NCBI RefSeq assembly: GCF_010725055.1
Contig: NZ_BJKB01000009.1
Location: 122,839 to 186,838, forward strand
Reading direction: 5' to 3'
Source: Gelidibacter japonicus
GTDB taxonomy: Bacteria > Bacteroidota > Bacteroidia > Flavobacteriales > Flavobacteriaceae
Length of the DNA: 64,000 nucleotides
Below the pieces are notes generated by a model, which worked only from the letters and a program-made list of their open reading frames with translations, had not been told where the DNA came from and did not search any database. Made by a program: the position numbers and the translations under genes. Every line of letters begins with the position of its first letter. Position 1 is the stretch's first letter. This document shows positions 1 to 10,250 of the stretch, piece after piece.

Positions 1-1325
1 CAATTTTTAAACATCCAGATGCAAAAAGTAATATAACCCAAGGAATAACTACAGCACTTGGGGGTCCTGATGGTGGTGGGTTTTGGCCGTTTGATAAATA
101 TTTAGATTCAATTTCGAAGGAAGATTTGGGAATTAACGTCGCTTATTTGGTAGGACATAACACTGTTAGAAAAAATGTTATGGGAATGGACAATCGTGCA
201 CCTACCCAACAGGAGCTCGGCAAAATGAAAGCTATGGTGGAAGAGGCTATGAAAGATGGCGCATTTGGAATTTCAACTGGATTAAAATACTTGCCTGGAG
301 CATTTTCGAATGTAGATGAGGTAATTGCTTTGTCTAAGTCTGCAAGTAAATATGGTGGAATTTATACTTCTCATTTACGGGAGGAGGGCTTGGGTTTGAT
401 CGAAGGGGTGGAAGAGGCTATCAAAATTGGAAAGGAAGCAAATATTCCCATTGTATTAACCCATCATAAAGTGGTTGGAAAACCCATGTGGGGTTCTAGC
501 GTTAAAACACTAGCGTTGGTTGATGCTGCTCGAGAAAATGGCATCGATGTAATGTTGGACCAATATCCTTATGACGCCAGCTATACCAGTATCTCTATAT
601 TGATTCCAGCTTGGTGTCGTGCGGGTGGACAAAACGAGTTCCTTAAAAGAGTCGGTAATAAAAAGCTGAAAGACAGCATATTAAAAGGCATCGAGTATAA
701 TATTTTGAATGACCGAGGTGGTGGAGATATTGAGCGGGTGCAATTTGCAAAAGTGGAGTGGGACACAACCTTATTAGGTAAAACCTTAAAGTTTTGGGCT
801 GAAAGAGAAGGTTTGGAACCTACCCCGAGTAATGGCGCAAAGTTAGTTTTAACAGCACAGGTTAACGGAGGTGCGTCGGCCATTTTTCATGCGATGAATG
901 AAGAAGATTTGAAACGAATTTTAAAACATCCGCAAACAATGATTGGGTCTGACGGACGTCTAACTGCTCCAGGAGAAGCCTGGCCTCATCCACGCTGGTA
1001 TGGCACTTTTCCGAGAGTTTTGGGACGATATGTTAGAGACTTGAAAGTTATAGATTTGCCTACTGCAATCAAAAAAATGACTTCTATGCCTGCCGACAGA
1101 TTAAACCTAGCGAAACGAGGACGATTAAAGGTTGGAAATTATGCAGATATAGTAGTTTTTAATCCTGAAACAATTATGGATAAATCTACATTTTTAAATC
1201 CGCACCAATATTCAGTAGGAATTGAATACGTCATGGTAAATGGGGTTTTAACTATAGATAAAGGTGAGTTTACTTCAAATAGAGCAGGGAAAGTACTTCG
1301 AGGTGCGGCTTACAGTAAAGAGTAG
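1..1325 (+). CDS. N-acyl-D-amino-acid deacylase family amidohydrolase (5' end outside window)
   Basis: Metal-dependent amidohydrolase of the D-aminoacylase type, expected to remove acyl groups from N-acyl-D-amino acids. The frame is open from base 3, so the start codon and N-terminal part lie before the window. Visible motifs run in family order: QGITTALGGPDGGG near the start, SHLREEG at about 378-398, a LTHHK metal-ligand segment near 460 and GSDGR near 945-957. The protein ends with the usual RGRLKVGNYADIVVFN strand that closes the composite barrel. A second, more divergent member lies at 16248-17900. A racemase follows 91 bp downstream, and the neighbours suggest catabolism of D-amino-acid-containing peptides. 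The family call is firm; the substrate is inferred. Confidence 0.85.
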   Translation, partial: IFKHPDAKSNITQGITTALGGPDGGGFWPFDKYLDSISKEDLGINVAYLVGHNTVRKNVMGMDNRAPTQQELGKMKAMVEEAMKDGAFGISTGLKYLPGAFSNVDEVIALSKSASKYGGIYTSHLREEGLGLIEGVEEAIKIGKEANIPIVLTHHKVVGKPMWGSSVKTLALVDAARENGIDVMLDQYPYDASYTSISILIPAWCRAGGQNEFLKRVGNKKLKDSILKGIEYNILNDRGGGDIERVQFAKVEWDTTLLGKTLKFWAEREGLEPTPSNGAKLVLTAQVNGGASAIFHAMNEEDLKRILKHPQTMIGSDGRLTAPGEAWPHPRWYGTFPRVLGRYVRDLKVIDLPTAIKKMTSMPADRLNLAKRGRLKVGNYADIVVFNPETIMDKSTFLNPHQYSVGIEYVMVNGVLTIDKGEFTSNRAGKVLRGAAYSKE

Positions 1326-1416
1326 AAGAATATTTTTCATAAGAAAAAATAATTAGAATTCAATCACGAAGCTTACTTGTAATAAGAACACCTTTTTTGA
1401 GGTTAAAAAATATATT

Positions 1417-2172
1417 ATGATTGGAATTGTTGGAGGGATAGGGCCTTATGCGGGAATAGACCTATTAAATAAAATTTATAGTAACACCTTGGCCGAAAAG
1501 GATCAAGATTATCTCAGTGTCATATTATTGTCATTACCTTCAAGTATTGAGGATAGAACTGAATTTCTTTTGGGAGAAGTTACAAAAAACCCTGGTTATA
1601 GTATCGCAAAGATTATTCTAAGACTAGAGGCTTTAGGAGCGGTGGTTGCAGGGATTCCTTGTAATACTGCTCATTCGGATGAGATTTTCTCTTTGATTTT
1701 GAACGAGCTTAAAAAGGGAAGAAGTCAAATTAAAATACTTAATATGATTTATGAAACCATTGACTTTATAAAGGTTCAATATTCTCATTTTTCTAAAATA
1801 GGAGTACTTTCAACAACTGGAACGTACAAATATGGAATTTATTCCAAAGAATTAGAGAATAATGGATTTATCGCTATTGAACCAAGTTTGGAGATACAAG
1901 AGAAATTTGTGCACCCTGCCATTTATGACCCTAATTACGGGATAAAGATGAATACTAACCCTTTTCACCAAAAAGTAAAGGAAAACTTGGATTTTGCCAT
2001 TAGTTATCTTAAAGATAAAGGTGCTGAGGCAGTTATTTTGGGCTGTTCTGAAATACCGCTAGTTATTACAACAGAAAATATCAAAGGTCTGACCGTTATA
2101 AATCCTACAAACGTTTTGGCAAGACGATTAATCCAATACCTCAATCCTGAAAAATTAAAACCCTTTAAATGA
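1417..2172 (+). CDS. aspartate/glutamate racemase family protein
   Basis: Cofactor-independent racemase of the Asp/Glu/hydantoin racemase superfamily, 251 residues, the normal length. It begins MIGIVGGIGPYAG, the usual first strand. The two catalytic cysteines are visible as GIPCNTAH (Cys82) and LGCSEIP (Cys210). It should interconvert the D and L forms of an acidic amino acid in the cytoplasm; no signal peptide is seen. The gene ends one base before the start of the P1-peptidase gene, so the two are probably cotranscribed. Next to D-aminoacylases, a role in turning released D-Asp or D-Glu into the L form is plausible but inferred. Hydantoin or maleate-type activity cannot be excluded. Confidence 0.85.
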   Translation: MIGIVGGIGPYAGIDLLNKIYSNTLAEKDQDYLSVILLSLPSSIEDRTEFLLGEVTKNPGYSIAKIILRLEALGAVVAGIPCNTAHSDEIFSLILNELKKGRSQIKILNMIYETIDFIKVQYSHFSKIGVLSTTGTYKYGIYSKELENNGFIAIEPSLEIQEKFVHPAIYDPNYGIKMNTNPFHQKVKENLDFAISYLKDKGAEAVILGCSEIPLVITTENIKGLTVINPTNVLARRLIQYLNPEKLKPFK

Positions 2173-2173
2173 G

Positions 2174-3316
2174 ATGACAAAAAGAATATTGATTTTGACT
2201 TTAATCTTTGGTCTGTCTCTCCAAAGTGTGGCACAAGAGCGATACAGGGCTCGTGAACTAGGTATTAAACCCGGGATTTTGACTCCTGGAAAATATAATG
2301 CTATAACCGATGTGGTTGGGGTTTCTGTGGGGCATAAAACTTTGAACATTGGGGATTCCATTCTTACTGGCGTAACAGTGATACTTCCTCATCAAGAAAA
2401 TATATTTCAGAAAAAAGTGCCTGCTGGAATCTTTGTTGGTAACGGCTTTGGGAAATCCGTAGGAACCACTCAAATAGAAGAGTTGGGAAAGATTGAAACC
2501 CCAATTGCATTGACAAACACACTAAGTGCCTTTACAGTATCAAATGCCCTTATTGATTATACATTAAGTGTTCCAGAAAATTCAGGAATAAGGTCTGTCA
2601 ACCCGGTAGTAGGAGAAACAAATGATGGATGGTTAAATGATATTAGAGGTCAACACGTAAGTATCGCCGATGTGTTGGAGGCAATAAATAATGCCTCCTA
2701 TAAAGAAGTGTTGGAAGGAAACGTTGGTGCGGGCACCGGAACAAGAGCATTCGGCTTCAAAGGTGGTATAGGAACTTCTTCACGTATTCTGCCCAAGAAT
2801 AAAGGAGGATATACAGTTGGCGTTTTGGTGCAGACCAATTTTGGTGGAATATTAAGGATTAACGGTGCTCCAGTTGGCAAAGAACTGAATAATTATTACA
2901 TGGCAAATGACGTTCCCTATGTGGTTGATGGGTCATGCATGATCATTATTGCGACGGATGCACCACTTTCGAGTAGAAATTTGCAACGCTTGGCGAATCG
3001 CTCTTTTTTAACTTTTGGAACCGTCGGCTCATTTTCCTCCAATGGGAGTGGAGATTATAGTATTGCTTTTAGCACTTATAAGGAGAGCAGAGTTCTTCGC
3101 AAATCTAAATCGATAACACACAAGACGTCTCGAGTTCTAAATGATTTTATGTCTCCTTTATTTTTAGCAACATTAGAAGCCACATAAGAAGCTATTTATA
3201 ATTCATTGTTTATGGCGGAAGATATGGTAGGTCAAAAAGGGAGGAAAATGGAAGCTCTTCCAATTAAAGAAACATTAGAAATATTGACTAAAAATAAAGC
3301 ACGTCTTGATGAATAA
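2174..3316 (+). pseudogene. P1 family (DmpA-type) aminopeptidase, interrupted by an in-frame TAA
   Basis: The first 337 codons (2174-3187) encode a secreted P1/DmpA-type N-terminal nucleophile aminopeptidase with a signal peptide ending near SVAQ. The segment VDGSCMIIIATDAPL carries the Gly-Ser self-cleavage site, with Ser254 as the expected nucleophile. A TAA at 3185-3187 stops the frame. The same frame then continues for 42 codons to a second TAA at 3314-3316, and this tail (EAIYNSLFMAEDM...EALPIKETLEIL) looks like the normal C-terminus of the family. The gene therefore seems to have one nonsense mutation, or a sequencing error. DmpA-type enzymes release N-terminal amino acids, some of them D-residues or beta-amino acids. 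Whether the shortened protein folds is unknown. Confidence 0.8.
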
Positions 3317-3361
3317 GCTTAATATCAATCAAGGATCCAATAACCCACAAAAATAGGAGAA

Positions 3362-4654
3362 ATGAAAAATTCAAAATTTATTTTATCAATGCTTTGCCTG
3401 TTTGTTTATTTACAAGGCTATGCGCAAGACAGAAAAAATGATATCGCACCAATTTATACCAAAGAATTGAAGAAAATTGCGAATAAGAAAAAAGTAAAAC
3501 GTGCTTTTGAGATAATTGATGCCATTGATGATCAAACTATAGAGGATATGATTGAGCTTACTGAAGTTATAGCACCTCCCTTTAAAGAAGCAGAAAGAGC
3601 CTTGGTTTTTAAAAAGATGATTGAGGCTGCTGGAGCTGATAAAGTTTGGATTGATGAGATTGGGAATGTATTGGCATTGAGAAAAGGGAAGACAGGAAAG
3701 AAACTAATAGGCTTAGATGCACATCTGGATGTTGTTTTTCCTGAAGGTACGGATGTAAATGTCAGAAAAGTGGGTGACACCTTAAAAGCGCCTGGAATTG
3801 GTGACGATACGAGAGGTTTGTCCATGGTAATTGCAGTATTGAAAGCTTTTAATAAGGCAGAAATTGTCACTAATAACGATATTCTTTTTGTGGGTTCTGT
3901 GGGGGAAGAAGGATTGGGAGATCTGCGAGGAATGAAATATCTTTTTAACGAATCAGATCTGAAAATAGACTCTTGGATATCCATAGATGGCGGAAGTCTA
4001 GGTCGAATCAATAATGCTGCATTAGGCTCTAAGAGATATAAAGTTATTCTAACAAGTAAAGGAGGACACTCTTGGGGTAGTTTTGGTTTGGCAAACCCAC
4101 ATCATGCTTTGGGAAAAGCAATTGATGAATTTAGTGCAGTAGCTTCTGAGTTTACCAAAAAAGGAGCAAGGACAAGTTTTAACATTGGTGTTATTGGTGG
4201 CGGTACTTCTGTAAACTCCATTCCTTTTGAATCCTGGATGGAAGTTGATATGCGCTCTGTTTCTGCTCAACGGCTTGACAGCATAGAACTGCTTTTTAAA
4301 ACATCCATTAATAAAGCAGTGAATGATTATAATGCTACGGACATCAAAGATAAAGTTACGATAGAATTTAAAAAAATCGGGGATAGACCTTCAGGAGAAA
4401 TCTCACCGAGTACACCCTTAATTCAACGGGCGATGGCAGCAACTGAATTTTTTGGAGCCAAACCGAGACTTACAATTGGGTCGACAAATGCGAGTATTCC
4501 AATAGCTTTAAATATTCCTGCGATATGTATCGGAAGAGGAGGTAAAGGTGGTGGCGCCCATTCTTTAGATGAATGGTTTATTAATGAAAATGGAGCTGAA
4601 GCCATAAAACTTGCATTTTTAATTACGTTGTCAGAGGCTGAATTCGCCAATTGA
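3362..4654 (+). CDS. M20 family metallopeptidase, secreted
   Basis: Zinc-dependent exopeptidase of the M20/M25/M40 group (PepT/carboxypeptidase G2-like), 430 residues. A signal peptide (MKNSKFILSMLCLFVYLQGYAQ) suggests export to the periplasm. Family metal and catalytic residues are visible: LDAHLDV (His121, Asp123), PGIGDDTRG (Asp148/149), GSVGEEGLGD (Glu182/183) and a final His in GGAHSLDEW near the C-terminus. The middle region (about 230-340) is the lid/dimerization domain. It lies 45 bp after the broken P1 peptidase gene and before the isoaspartyl peptidase gene, which fits a peptide-degradation operon. The substrate cannot be read from the sequence. Confidence 0.85.
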   Translation: MKNSKFILSMLCLFVYLQGYAQDRKNDIAPIYTKELKKIANKKKVKRAFEIIDAIDDQTIEDMIELTEVIAPPFKEAERALVFKKMIEAAGADKVWIDEIGNVLALRKGKTGKKLIGLDAHLDVVFPEGTDVNVRKVGDTLKAPGIGDDTRGLSMVIAVLKAFNKAEIVTNNDILFVGSVGEEGLGDLRGMKYLFNESDLKIDSWISIDGGSLGRINNAALGSKRYKVILTSKGGHSWGSFGLANPHHALGKAIDEFSAVASEFTKKGARTSFNIGVIGGGTSVNSIPFESWMEVDMRSVSAQRLDSIELLFKTSINKAVNDYNATDIKDKVTIEFKKIGDRPSGEISPSTPLIQRAMAATEFFGAKPRLTIGSTNASIPIALNIPAICIGRGGKGGGAHSLDEWFINENGAEAIKLAFLITLSEAEFAN

Positions 4655-4795
4655 TGGAGAAGAAAAATTTAAAGTAGCCTTTGATTTAAACCTAAAGTTT
4701 ATGAGAGCTTTCAAATTAAATAGATAAAGTACTTTTAAAATGGGAGAAAAACCCGAGAAGTAGATAACAGTAAAAACTATTAAATATTCTTTAAA

Positions 4796-5893
4796 ATGAA
4801 CATAAAATATAACATTATTGAACAATTATTTATCTTATTTCTTATATTGACTATAGCTACTGGATGTAAAGATAACTCGCCCAATGCTACCAATGATCTC
4901 CAAAATAGTGCATCTGATGCGAATTTGAACACACCCTCTCAAAACTTCGGTATTGTTTTGCACGGCGGATCTGGTAGTATGGAGAAAGGTAAGATGAGTC
5001 CGGAGCTTGAGGCAGAATACACCGCCAAATTAAGTGAGGCAATAAAAACGGGTTACGATATTCTTGAAAAAGGAGGGAGTAGCTTAGAAGCGATAGAAAA
5101 AACTATAAACATACTGGAGGATTCCCCATTGTTCAACGCTGGAAAGGGAGCTGTTTTTACCAATGATAAAAGGAACGAGTTAGATGCTTCAATTATGGAT
5201 GGTAAAACATTAAACTCAGGAGCTATAGCCTCCGTTACAACCATTAAAAATCCAATTACCTTAGCAAGTGCTGTGATGCAAAAATCAGAACATGTCATGT
5301 TGGCTGGAAAAGGAGCCGAGACTTTCGCGGTTGAGCAAGGTTTTGAACTAGTGTCGCCATCCTATTTTCAAACTGAAAGAAGATTGAAAGCGATCGAACG
5401 TATTTTGGAACGTGAAAAAGCCTCAGGTGGTGATAATCCACAGGCGGCTACTTATACTCCTCCAAGCATTGATGAGAAGTTTGGTACTGTAGGCTGTGTT
5501 GCTTTAGATAAAAATGGAAACTTGGCTGCCGGTACATCTACAGGAGGAAGAAACAATAAAAAATGGGGGCGTATTGGAGATTCTCCAATTATTGGGGCTG
5601 GAACCTATGCCAATAATAAAACCTGTGCAGTATCCTCCACTGGTTGGGGAGAGTTTTTTATCAGAGGCGTAGTAGCTTATGATATTTCAGCTTTAATGGA
5701 GTATAAGGGACTGAGTTTAAAGGCGGCGACCGATGAGGTGGTTCAAAATAAATTGGCCGCTATGGGAGGGTCCGGTGGTGTAATAGCCATAGATAATGAG
5801 GGGAATATGTCCATGGAATTCAATACAAAAGGCATGTATAGAGCTTCCATGAACAAGAAGAATGGTCTTTATGTTGGCATGTATGGAAACTAA
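4796..5893 (+). CDS. isoaspartyl peptidase/L-asparaginase, lipoprotein
   Basis: Plant-type asparaginase (Ntn-hydrolase) that hydrolyses beta-aspartyl dipeptides and/or asparagine. The precursor is expected to cut itself before the Thr in DEKFGTVGCVAL (Thr231), giving alpha and beta subunits. Supporting motifs are VLHGGSGS, GGSSLEAIEKTI, FNAGKGAV, ELDASIMDG and GGRNNKKWGRIGDSP. The N-terminus has a lipobox (LTIATGC), so the enzyme is probably anchored in a cell-envelope membrane. About 365 residues is normal with the added signal. Its product aspartate links to the nearby symporter and PEP carboxykinase by inference. Confidence 0.9.
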   Translation: MNIKYNIIEQLFILFLILTIATGCKDNSPNATNDLQNSASDANLNTPSQNFGIVLHGGSGSMEKGKMSPELEAEYTAKLSEAIKTGYDILEKGGSSLEAIEKTINILEDSPLFNAGKGAVFTNDKRNELDASIMDGKTLNSGAIASVTTIKNPITLASAVMQKSEHVMLAGKGAETFAVEQGFELVSPSYFQTERRLKAIERILEREKASGGDNPQAATYTPPSIDEKFGTVGCVALDKNGNLAAGTSTGGRNNKKWGRIGDSPIIGAGTYANNKTCAVSSTGWGEFFIRGVVAYDISALMEYKGLSLKAATDEVVQNKLAAMGGSGGVIAIDNEGNMSMEFNTKGMYRASMNKKNGLYVGMYGN

Positions 5894-6528
5894 TAGGATG
5901 ACCTCGATTTAATTGGGAATTTGATTGCAAATGTGAACGAAAATTAACTCATGAGTCCATATAACATTCTTCGGCCACTCCCAGTGACATAGATTAGCTG
6001 TGACACAGAAGTTGGAAACTGTAAATCGTCGCAAATTAATTTTTATTCCTTCTGTGGCAAGGATGGATAAATCAATTGTGATCGGTAATTGAATTGAGGA
6101 AGGATGCTAGTGAATAAAAGATTGTGAGATTGGAATCCGAAATATATGCCCAGAGAAACAATAGTGAGAACCTTGAAGGTTGACAAATATTCTTAGAAAA
6201 ACGTTCCTTTCTTACATGTCTTGGAATCGCTATTCTCTTGAGCTTCAATGATTTGAATTCCCTCCCACCTCTTCATTTCAAAAATGCAGCAGGTGGATGA
6301 ATGAACTTCTCTTGTTATCATCTCAAATTATGTTTGAATTGCAAGGACTTTATGGCGATGCTCTTGGAAACAAAATTCTAATAGATGGATGTTTCTTAAC
6401 AGGCGTTATGTCAAAACATACCATTCTTTTTTGATCATTCAAATCAGGATCTATCCTGTCTATGGCTTATAATGAGAGATGTTTTATCGAATAAATAATT
6501 TTTTTGTGTTACTAAAAATAAATATATA
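5894..6528 (+). other. 635-bp intergenic region, no gene recognised
   Basis: No open frame with coding character, tRNA or clear repeat was seen. The AT-rich stretch just before 6529 probably holds the pckA promoter, but no convincing TAnnTTTG box was found. Confidence 0.5.
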
Positions 6529-8169
6529 ATGAGTTTATCAAAGCAGATGTTGAAAAAAATTTTATTAACTAATTATGGAATTGATAATGTACTTACTCAC
6601 TATCAATTAACTTCAGACGAACTACACAGTATCACCTTAAAAAAAGGTATGGGCAAAGAAGCAGTTTCTGGTGCTTTAGCTATTAATACCGGAGAATTTA
6701 CGGGAAGAGCACCTCAAGATAGATATATAGTAAAGGATGATATCACCAGCCACGAAGTTTGGTGGGGAGATATAAATCTGCCATTTGAGCCGGTTAAGTT
6801 TGATAGACTTTATGATAAAGAGATTGCTTATCTCAATGAAAAAGAATTATACGTTCGAGACTCTTACGTCTGTGCAGATCAAGATTATCGGATTAATTTA
6901 CGAGTGATAACAGAATTTCCGTGGTCTAATCTATTTGCGCATAATATGTTTCTTCGACCTACGGAAGCTGAGCTGGTAAATTTTAATCCGGAATGGACCA
7001 TCATCAATGCACCAGGTTTTATGGCAGATCCCCAGCTGGACGGGACCCGACAGCATAATTTTGCCATTCTTAACTTTACAAAAAAGATCGTATTGATCGG
7101 TGGAACTGGTTACACGGGGGAAATAAAAAAGAGCGTTTTTTCCGCTCTTAATTTTATTCTTCCCGTCTACAAAAAAACTTTACCAATGCATTGTTCTGCT
7201 AATGTAGGAGAAGCTGGGGATACTGCAATATTTTTTGGTCTTTCAGGAACTGGTAAGACGACTTTGTCAGCAGATGCTCGACGCAAACTCATTGGTGATG
7301 ACGAACATGGATGGACCACTGAAAATACTGTGTTTAATTTTGAAGGTGGCTGCTATGCTAAGGTGATTGACCTTTGTGAAGATAATGAACCTGAGATTTA
7401 TGGTGCGATTAAAAAAGGAGCGCTTTTGGAAAATGTAATATTAGATAAGAACAACAACGTTGATTTTAGTGATTCATCCATTACCCAAAATACGCGCGTA
7501 AGTTATCCCATTTTTCATATAGACAATCATATGGAACCTTCCATTGGCAAAAACCCTAAAAACGTTTTCTTTTTAACAGCTGATGCGTTTGGAGTCATTC
7601 CTCCCATTTCTAAACTGTCTCCTGGTCAAGCAGCCTATCATTTTATTTCTGGGTACACGGCAAAGGTAGCGGGCACTGAAGCAGGTGTTGAAGAGCCCGT
7701 ACCATCGTTTTCAGCTTGTTTTGGGGCACCATTTATGCCACTACACCCTACAAAATATGCAGAGATGTTATGTAAGAGGATTAAAGACTCGGATGTCAAT
7801 GTTTGGCTTGTGAATACAGGTTGGACTGGTGGTCCTTACGGTGTCGGAGAGAGAATGAAATTAGAATATACACGAGCGATGATTCGGGCAGCCATCAATG
7901 GTGATTTGGGGGCATCTAATTCTGATAATTATAGCACCCATTCAGTATTCGGTGTGGCCCAGCCCAAAAAATGTCCAGGGGTGCCTGATGAGGTTCTTAG
8001 TGCTAAGGCAACATGGAAAGATGATGATGCCTACTATAAAATGGCATTTAAGTTGACCGAAGCATTTCGTGAGAACTTTGAAAAATTTGAAGCTCATGCC
8101 AATGAAGAAATAAGACAGGGCGGACCCTTCAGTTTTCATATTGAAACAAAATTTAGCGAAAAATCATAG
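6529..8169 (+). CDS. pckA: phosphoenolpyruvate carboxykinase (ATP)
   Basis: Catalyses oxaloacetate + ATP to phosphoenolpyruvate + CO2 + ADP, the first committed step of gluconeogenesis. At 546 residues it is close to family length. Motifs seen: NTGEFTGRAPQDRYIV near the N-terminus, the P-loop GLSGTGKTTLS (about 237-247), the IGDDEHGW kinase-2 motif (about 256-263), AFGVIPPISKLS, TAKVAGTE and NTGWTGGPYGVGERM. Cytosolic, no signal. It stands alone between a 635-bp and a 282-bp gap, so it may have its own promoter. Next to peptidases that release aspartate and an acidic amino acid symporter, it would carry oxaloacetate into sugar synthesis; that link is inferred from position. Confidence 0.96.
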   Translation: MSLSKQMLKKILLTNYGIDNVLTHYQLTSDELHSITLKKGMGKEAVSGALAINTGEFTGRAPQDRYIVKDDITSHEVWWGDINLPFEPVKFDRLYDKEIAYLNEKELYVRDSYVCADQDYRINLRVITEFPWSNLFAHNMFLRPTEAELVNFNPEWTIINAPGFMADPQLDGTRQHNFAILNFTKKIVLIGGTGYTGEIKKSVFSALNFILPVYKKTLPMHCSANVGEAGDTAIFFGLSGTGKTTLSADARRKLIGDDEHGWTTENTVFNFEGGCYAKVIDLCEDNEPEIYGAIKKGALLENVILDKNNNVDFSDSSITQNTRVSYPIFHIDNHMEPSIGKNPKNVFFLTADAFGVIPPISKLSPGQAAYHFISGYTAKVAGTEAGVEEPVPSFSACFGAPFMPLHPTKYAEMLCKRIKDSDVNVWLVNTGWTGGPYGVGERMKLEYTRAMIRAAINGDLGASNSDNYSTHSVFGVAQPKKCPGVPDEVLSAKATWKDDDAYYKMAFKLTEAFRENFEKFEAHANEEIRQGGPFSFHIETKFSEKS

Positions 8170-8451
8170 GTCTATTATTGCCCCTTCTGGCAATTTTAAA
8201 TGGTAAAACGATTCCATTTGAAGGTCAGAACCTATTAAGTGGGTAATTCATTATTTTTTTAGAAAAGCTATCCAAGTTACTTTGCTGCACTTTGTAATGC
8301 CGTCATATCCAATTAATCTTATAAAGATAATAAGTTGTGAGCTAAGATGGTCACAGGTAAAGTCCTCTTACGGGTGCAAATTATCTTGAAAAAGATATAA
8401 ACTTTAATTTTTTAATTGTAATACAAATTAGCATTATAAATAAAATGTGGA

Positions 8452-9720
8452 ATGAGTAAAATGAAATTACATTGGCGAATTTTAATAGGAATGGTCAGCG
8501 GAGTGCTTTTTGCCATTGCGATGATACAATTTGATGGGGGACCTAAAGTAGTTTCTGACTGGATTAAACCTTTTGGTAATATTTTTATTAATGTACTAAA
8601 ACTTATCGCTGTTCCTTTAATTTTAGCCTCCTTGATTAAGGGAGTTTCCGACCTCAAGGATATTTCTAAACTTTCCAAAATGGGCGGAAGGACTATCGGA
8701 ATTTATATAGTAACAACTGTAATAGCTGTTTCTATAGGACTTACTATAGTAAATTTTGTAAAACCGGGTGCTTCTATAAGTCAAGAAACACGTAATGAAA
8801 TGGTGGAGAATTATAAAGCAGATACCGACTCCAAGATTCAGCAGGCCAAAAGACAAAAGGAGGATGGACCTTTGCAAGCATTGGAAGATTTGGTTCCTAG
8901 CAATATATTTAATGCGGCAAGTAGCAATGGCAATATGTTGCAAGTCATATTCTTTGCCATTTTCTTCGGCATAGGTCTGATCTTAATTCCAGAGAAAACG
9001 GCAGCCCCCGTAAAGAATTTTTTTGATTCTTTTAACGAGGTTATCTTAAAGCTTATAGATTTAATCATGTTGGCTGCACCTTATGGGGTTTTTGCTCTTT
9101 TAGCAGCATTAATTGCGGAGTCCCCAAGTTTAGATTTATTCAAGGCACTGGCTTGGTACAGCTTTTGTGTCGTTATTGGCCTCCTCTTAATGATAGGCGT
9201 GTATATTTTATTCGTTTGGATTTTTACTAAACGCAGTCCTTCATTCTTTATTTCAGGTATATCACCTGCACAATTATTGGCATTTTCTACTAGTTCCAGT
9301 GCAGCAACTCTTCCTGTTACCATGGAGTGTGTGGAAGATAATTTAGGGGTTGAAGAGGAGGTCAGTAGTTTTGTTTTACCGATTGGAGCTACAATTAATA
9401 TGGATGGCACAAGCCTATACCAAGCCATAGCGGCAGTTTTCATTGCGCAAGCCTTTGGAATGAACCTTGATTTAGCGGCACAATTGGGTATCATAGCTAC
9501 AGCCACATTGGCATCAATAGGAAGTGCAGCGGTGCCAGGAGCAGGAATGGTGATGTTGGTTATCGTTTTGAACCAAGCTGGTATACCTGAGGCTGGATTA
9601 GCATTGATATTTGCTGTTGATCGTCCGTTGGATATGTGTAGAACGGTTGTAAATGTTACAGGAGATTCTGCCGTTGCTATGATCGTTGGAAAATTAATGA
9701 ATAAGCTAAAGAAGTCTTAG
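8452..9720 (+). CDS. dicarboxylate/amino acid:cation symporter (DAACS family)
   Basis: Inner-membrane secondary transporter of the GltP/DctA family, 422 residues, with about eight hydrophobic segments plus re-entrant loops. Diagnostic motifs are the serine-rich loop STSSSAATLP (about 279-288), PIGATINMDGTSLYQ with the NMDGT signature (Asn316 onward), and RPLDMCRTVVNVTGDSA near the C-terminus. These proteins take up glutamate, aspartate or C4-dicarboxylates with Na+ or H+. A charged insert at about 110-140 (NYKADTDSKIQQAKRQKEDG) is typical of some members. Lying between pckA and susC, it probably imports acidic amino acids released in the periplasm. Confidence 0.9.
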   Translation: MSKMKLHWRILIGMVSGVLFAIAMIQFDGGPKVVSDWIKPFGNIFINVLKLIAVPLILASLIKGVSDLKDISKLSKMGGRTIGIYIVTTVIAVSIGLTIVNFVKPGASISQETRNEMVENYKADTDSKIQQAKRQKEDGPLQALEDLVPSNIFNAASSNGNMLQVIFFAIFFGIGLILIPEKTAAPVKNFFDSFNEVILKLIDLIMLAAPYGVFALLAALIAESPSLDLFKALAWYSFCVVIGLLLMIGVYILFVWIFTKRSPSFFISGISPAQLLAFSTSSSAATLPVTMECVEDNLGVEEEVSSFVLPIGATINMDGTSLYQAIAAVFIAQAFGMNLDLAAQLGIIATATLASIGSAAVPGAGMVMLVIVLNQAGIPEAGLALIFAVDRPLDMCRTVVNVTGDSAVAMIVGKLMNKLKKS

Positions 9721-10250
9721 AATTCAGAATGTCTATTGATTCGGGCTGTAAAAATAAAATTGAAAATAGCTCAGTTAGATCCTTAACCTTCTAAAACTCT
9801 TTACATTTCTATTGTTATGTTCTTTTGTTATTTTCTAAAAGCTTAGGAAGATAAGTTTATATCTTAACAGGTTAGTTGCATTAACGAGGGTTAGATAATA
9901 TTTACTAATATTCGAAATAGCTGCTTTGAGTTTTAAATTGGGCTGTGTTTTGAAATTCAATTTATTAAATATTTATATAACTTAAAATAGTTTAAGTTGT
10001 GGATTCACATTACATTTTAGCATAATGCTATTATAATTAATTTTAAAAATTAAGCTCTTTATTTGGTTTTTAAAAAATATACTTGATAAGCATTGGTACA
10101 CTAAACAAAAAACTATTGGTATATTAACTATTAAAATATTTATCCTTACTTTAATCTTTTAAACTCTGTCATTAATTCGCTCAATATAATTTATTGACAG
10201 ACATAATATATAAATTCACTTCAATAGAAACTAAAATTAACCGAGTCATT
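9721..10250 (+). other. 530-bp AT-rich intergenic region before susC
   Basis: No gene seen. The stretch is very AT-rich and presumably holds the susC promoter. An AATATT-tact-AATATT element occurs around 9900-9915. No reliable box assignment was possible. Confidence 0.4.

Noticed and set aside
10194..10250. Upstream extension of susC from a TTG start
   Set aside because: It would place 19 residues before a clean signal peptide beginning at ATG 10251.
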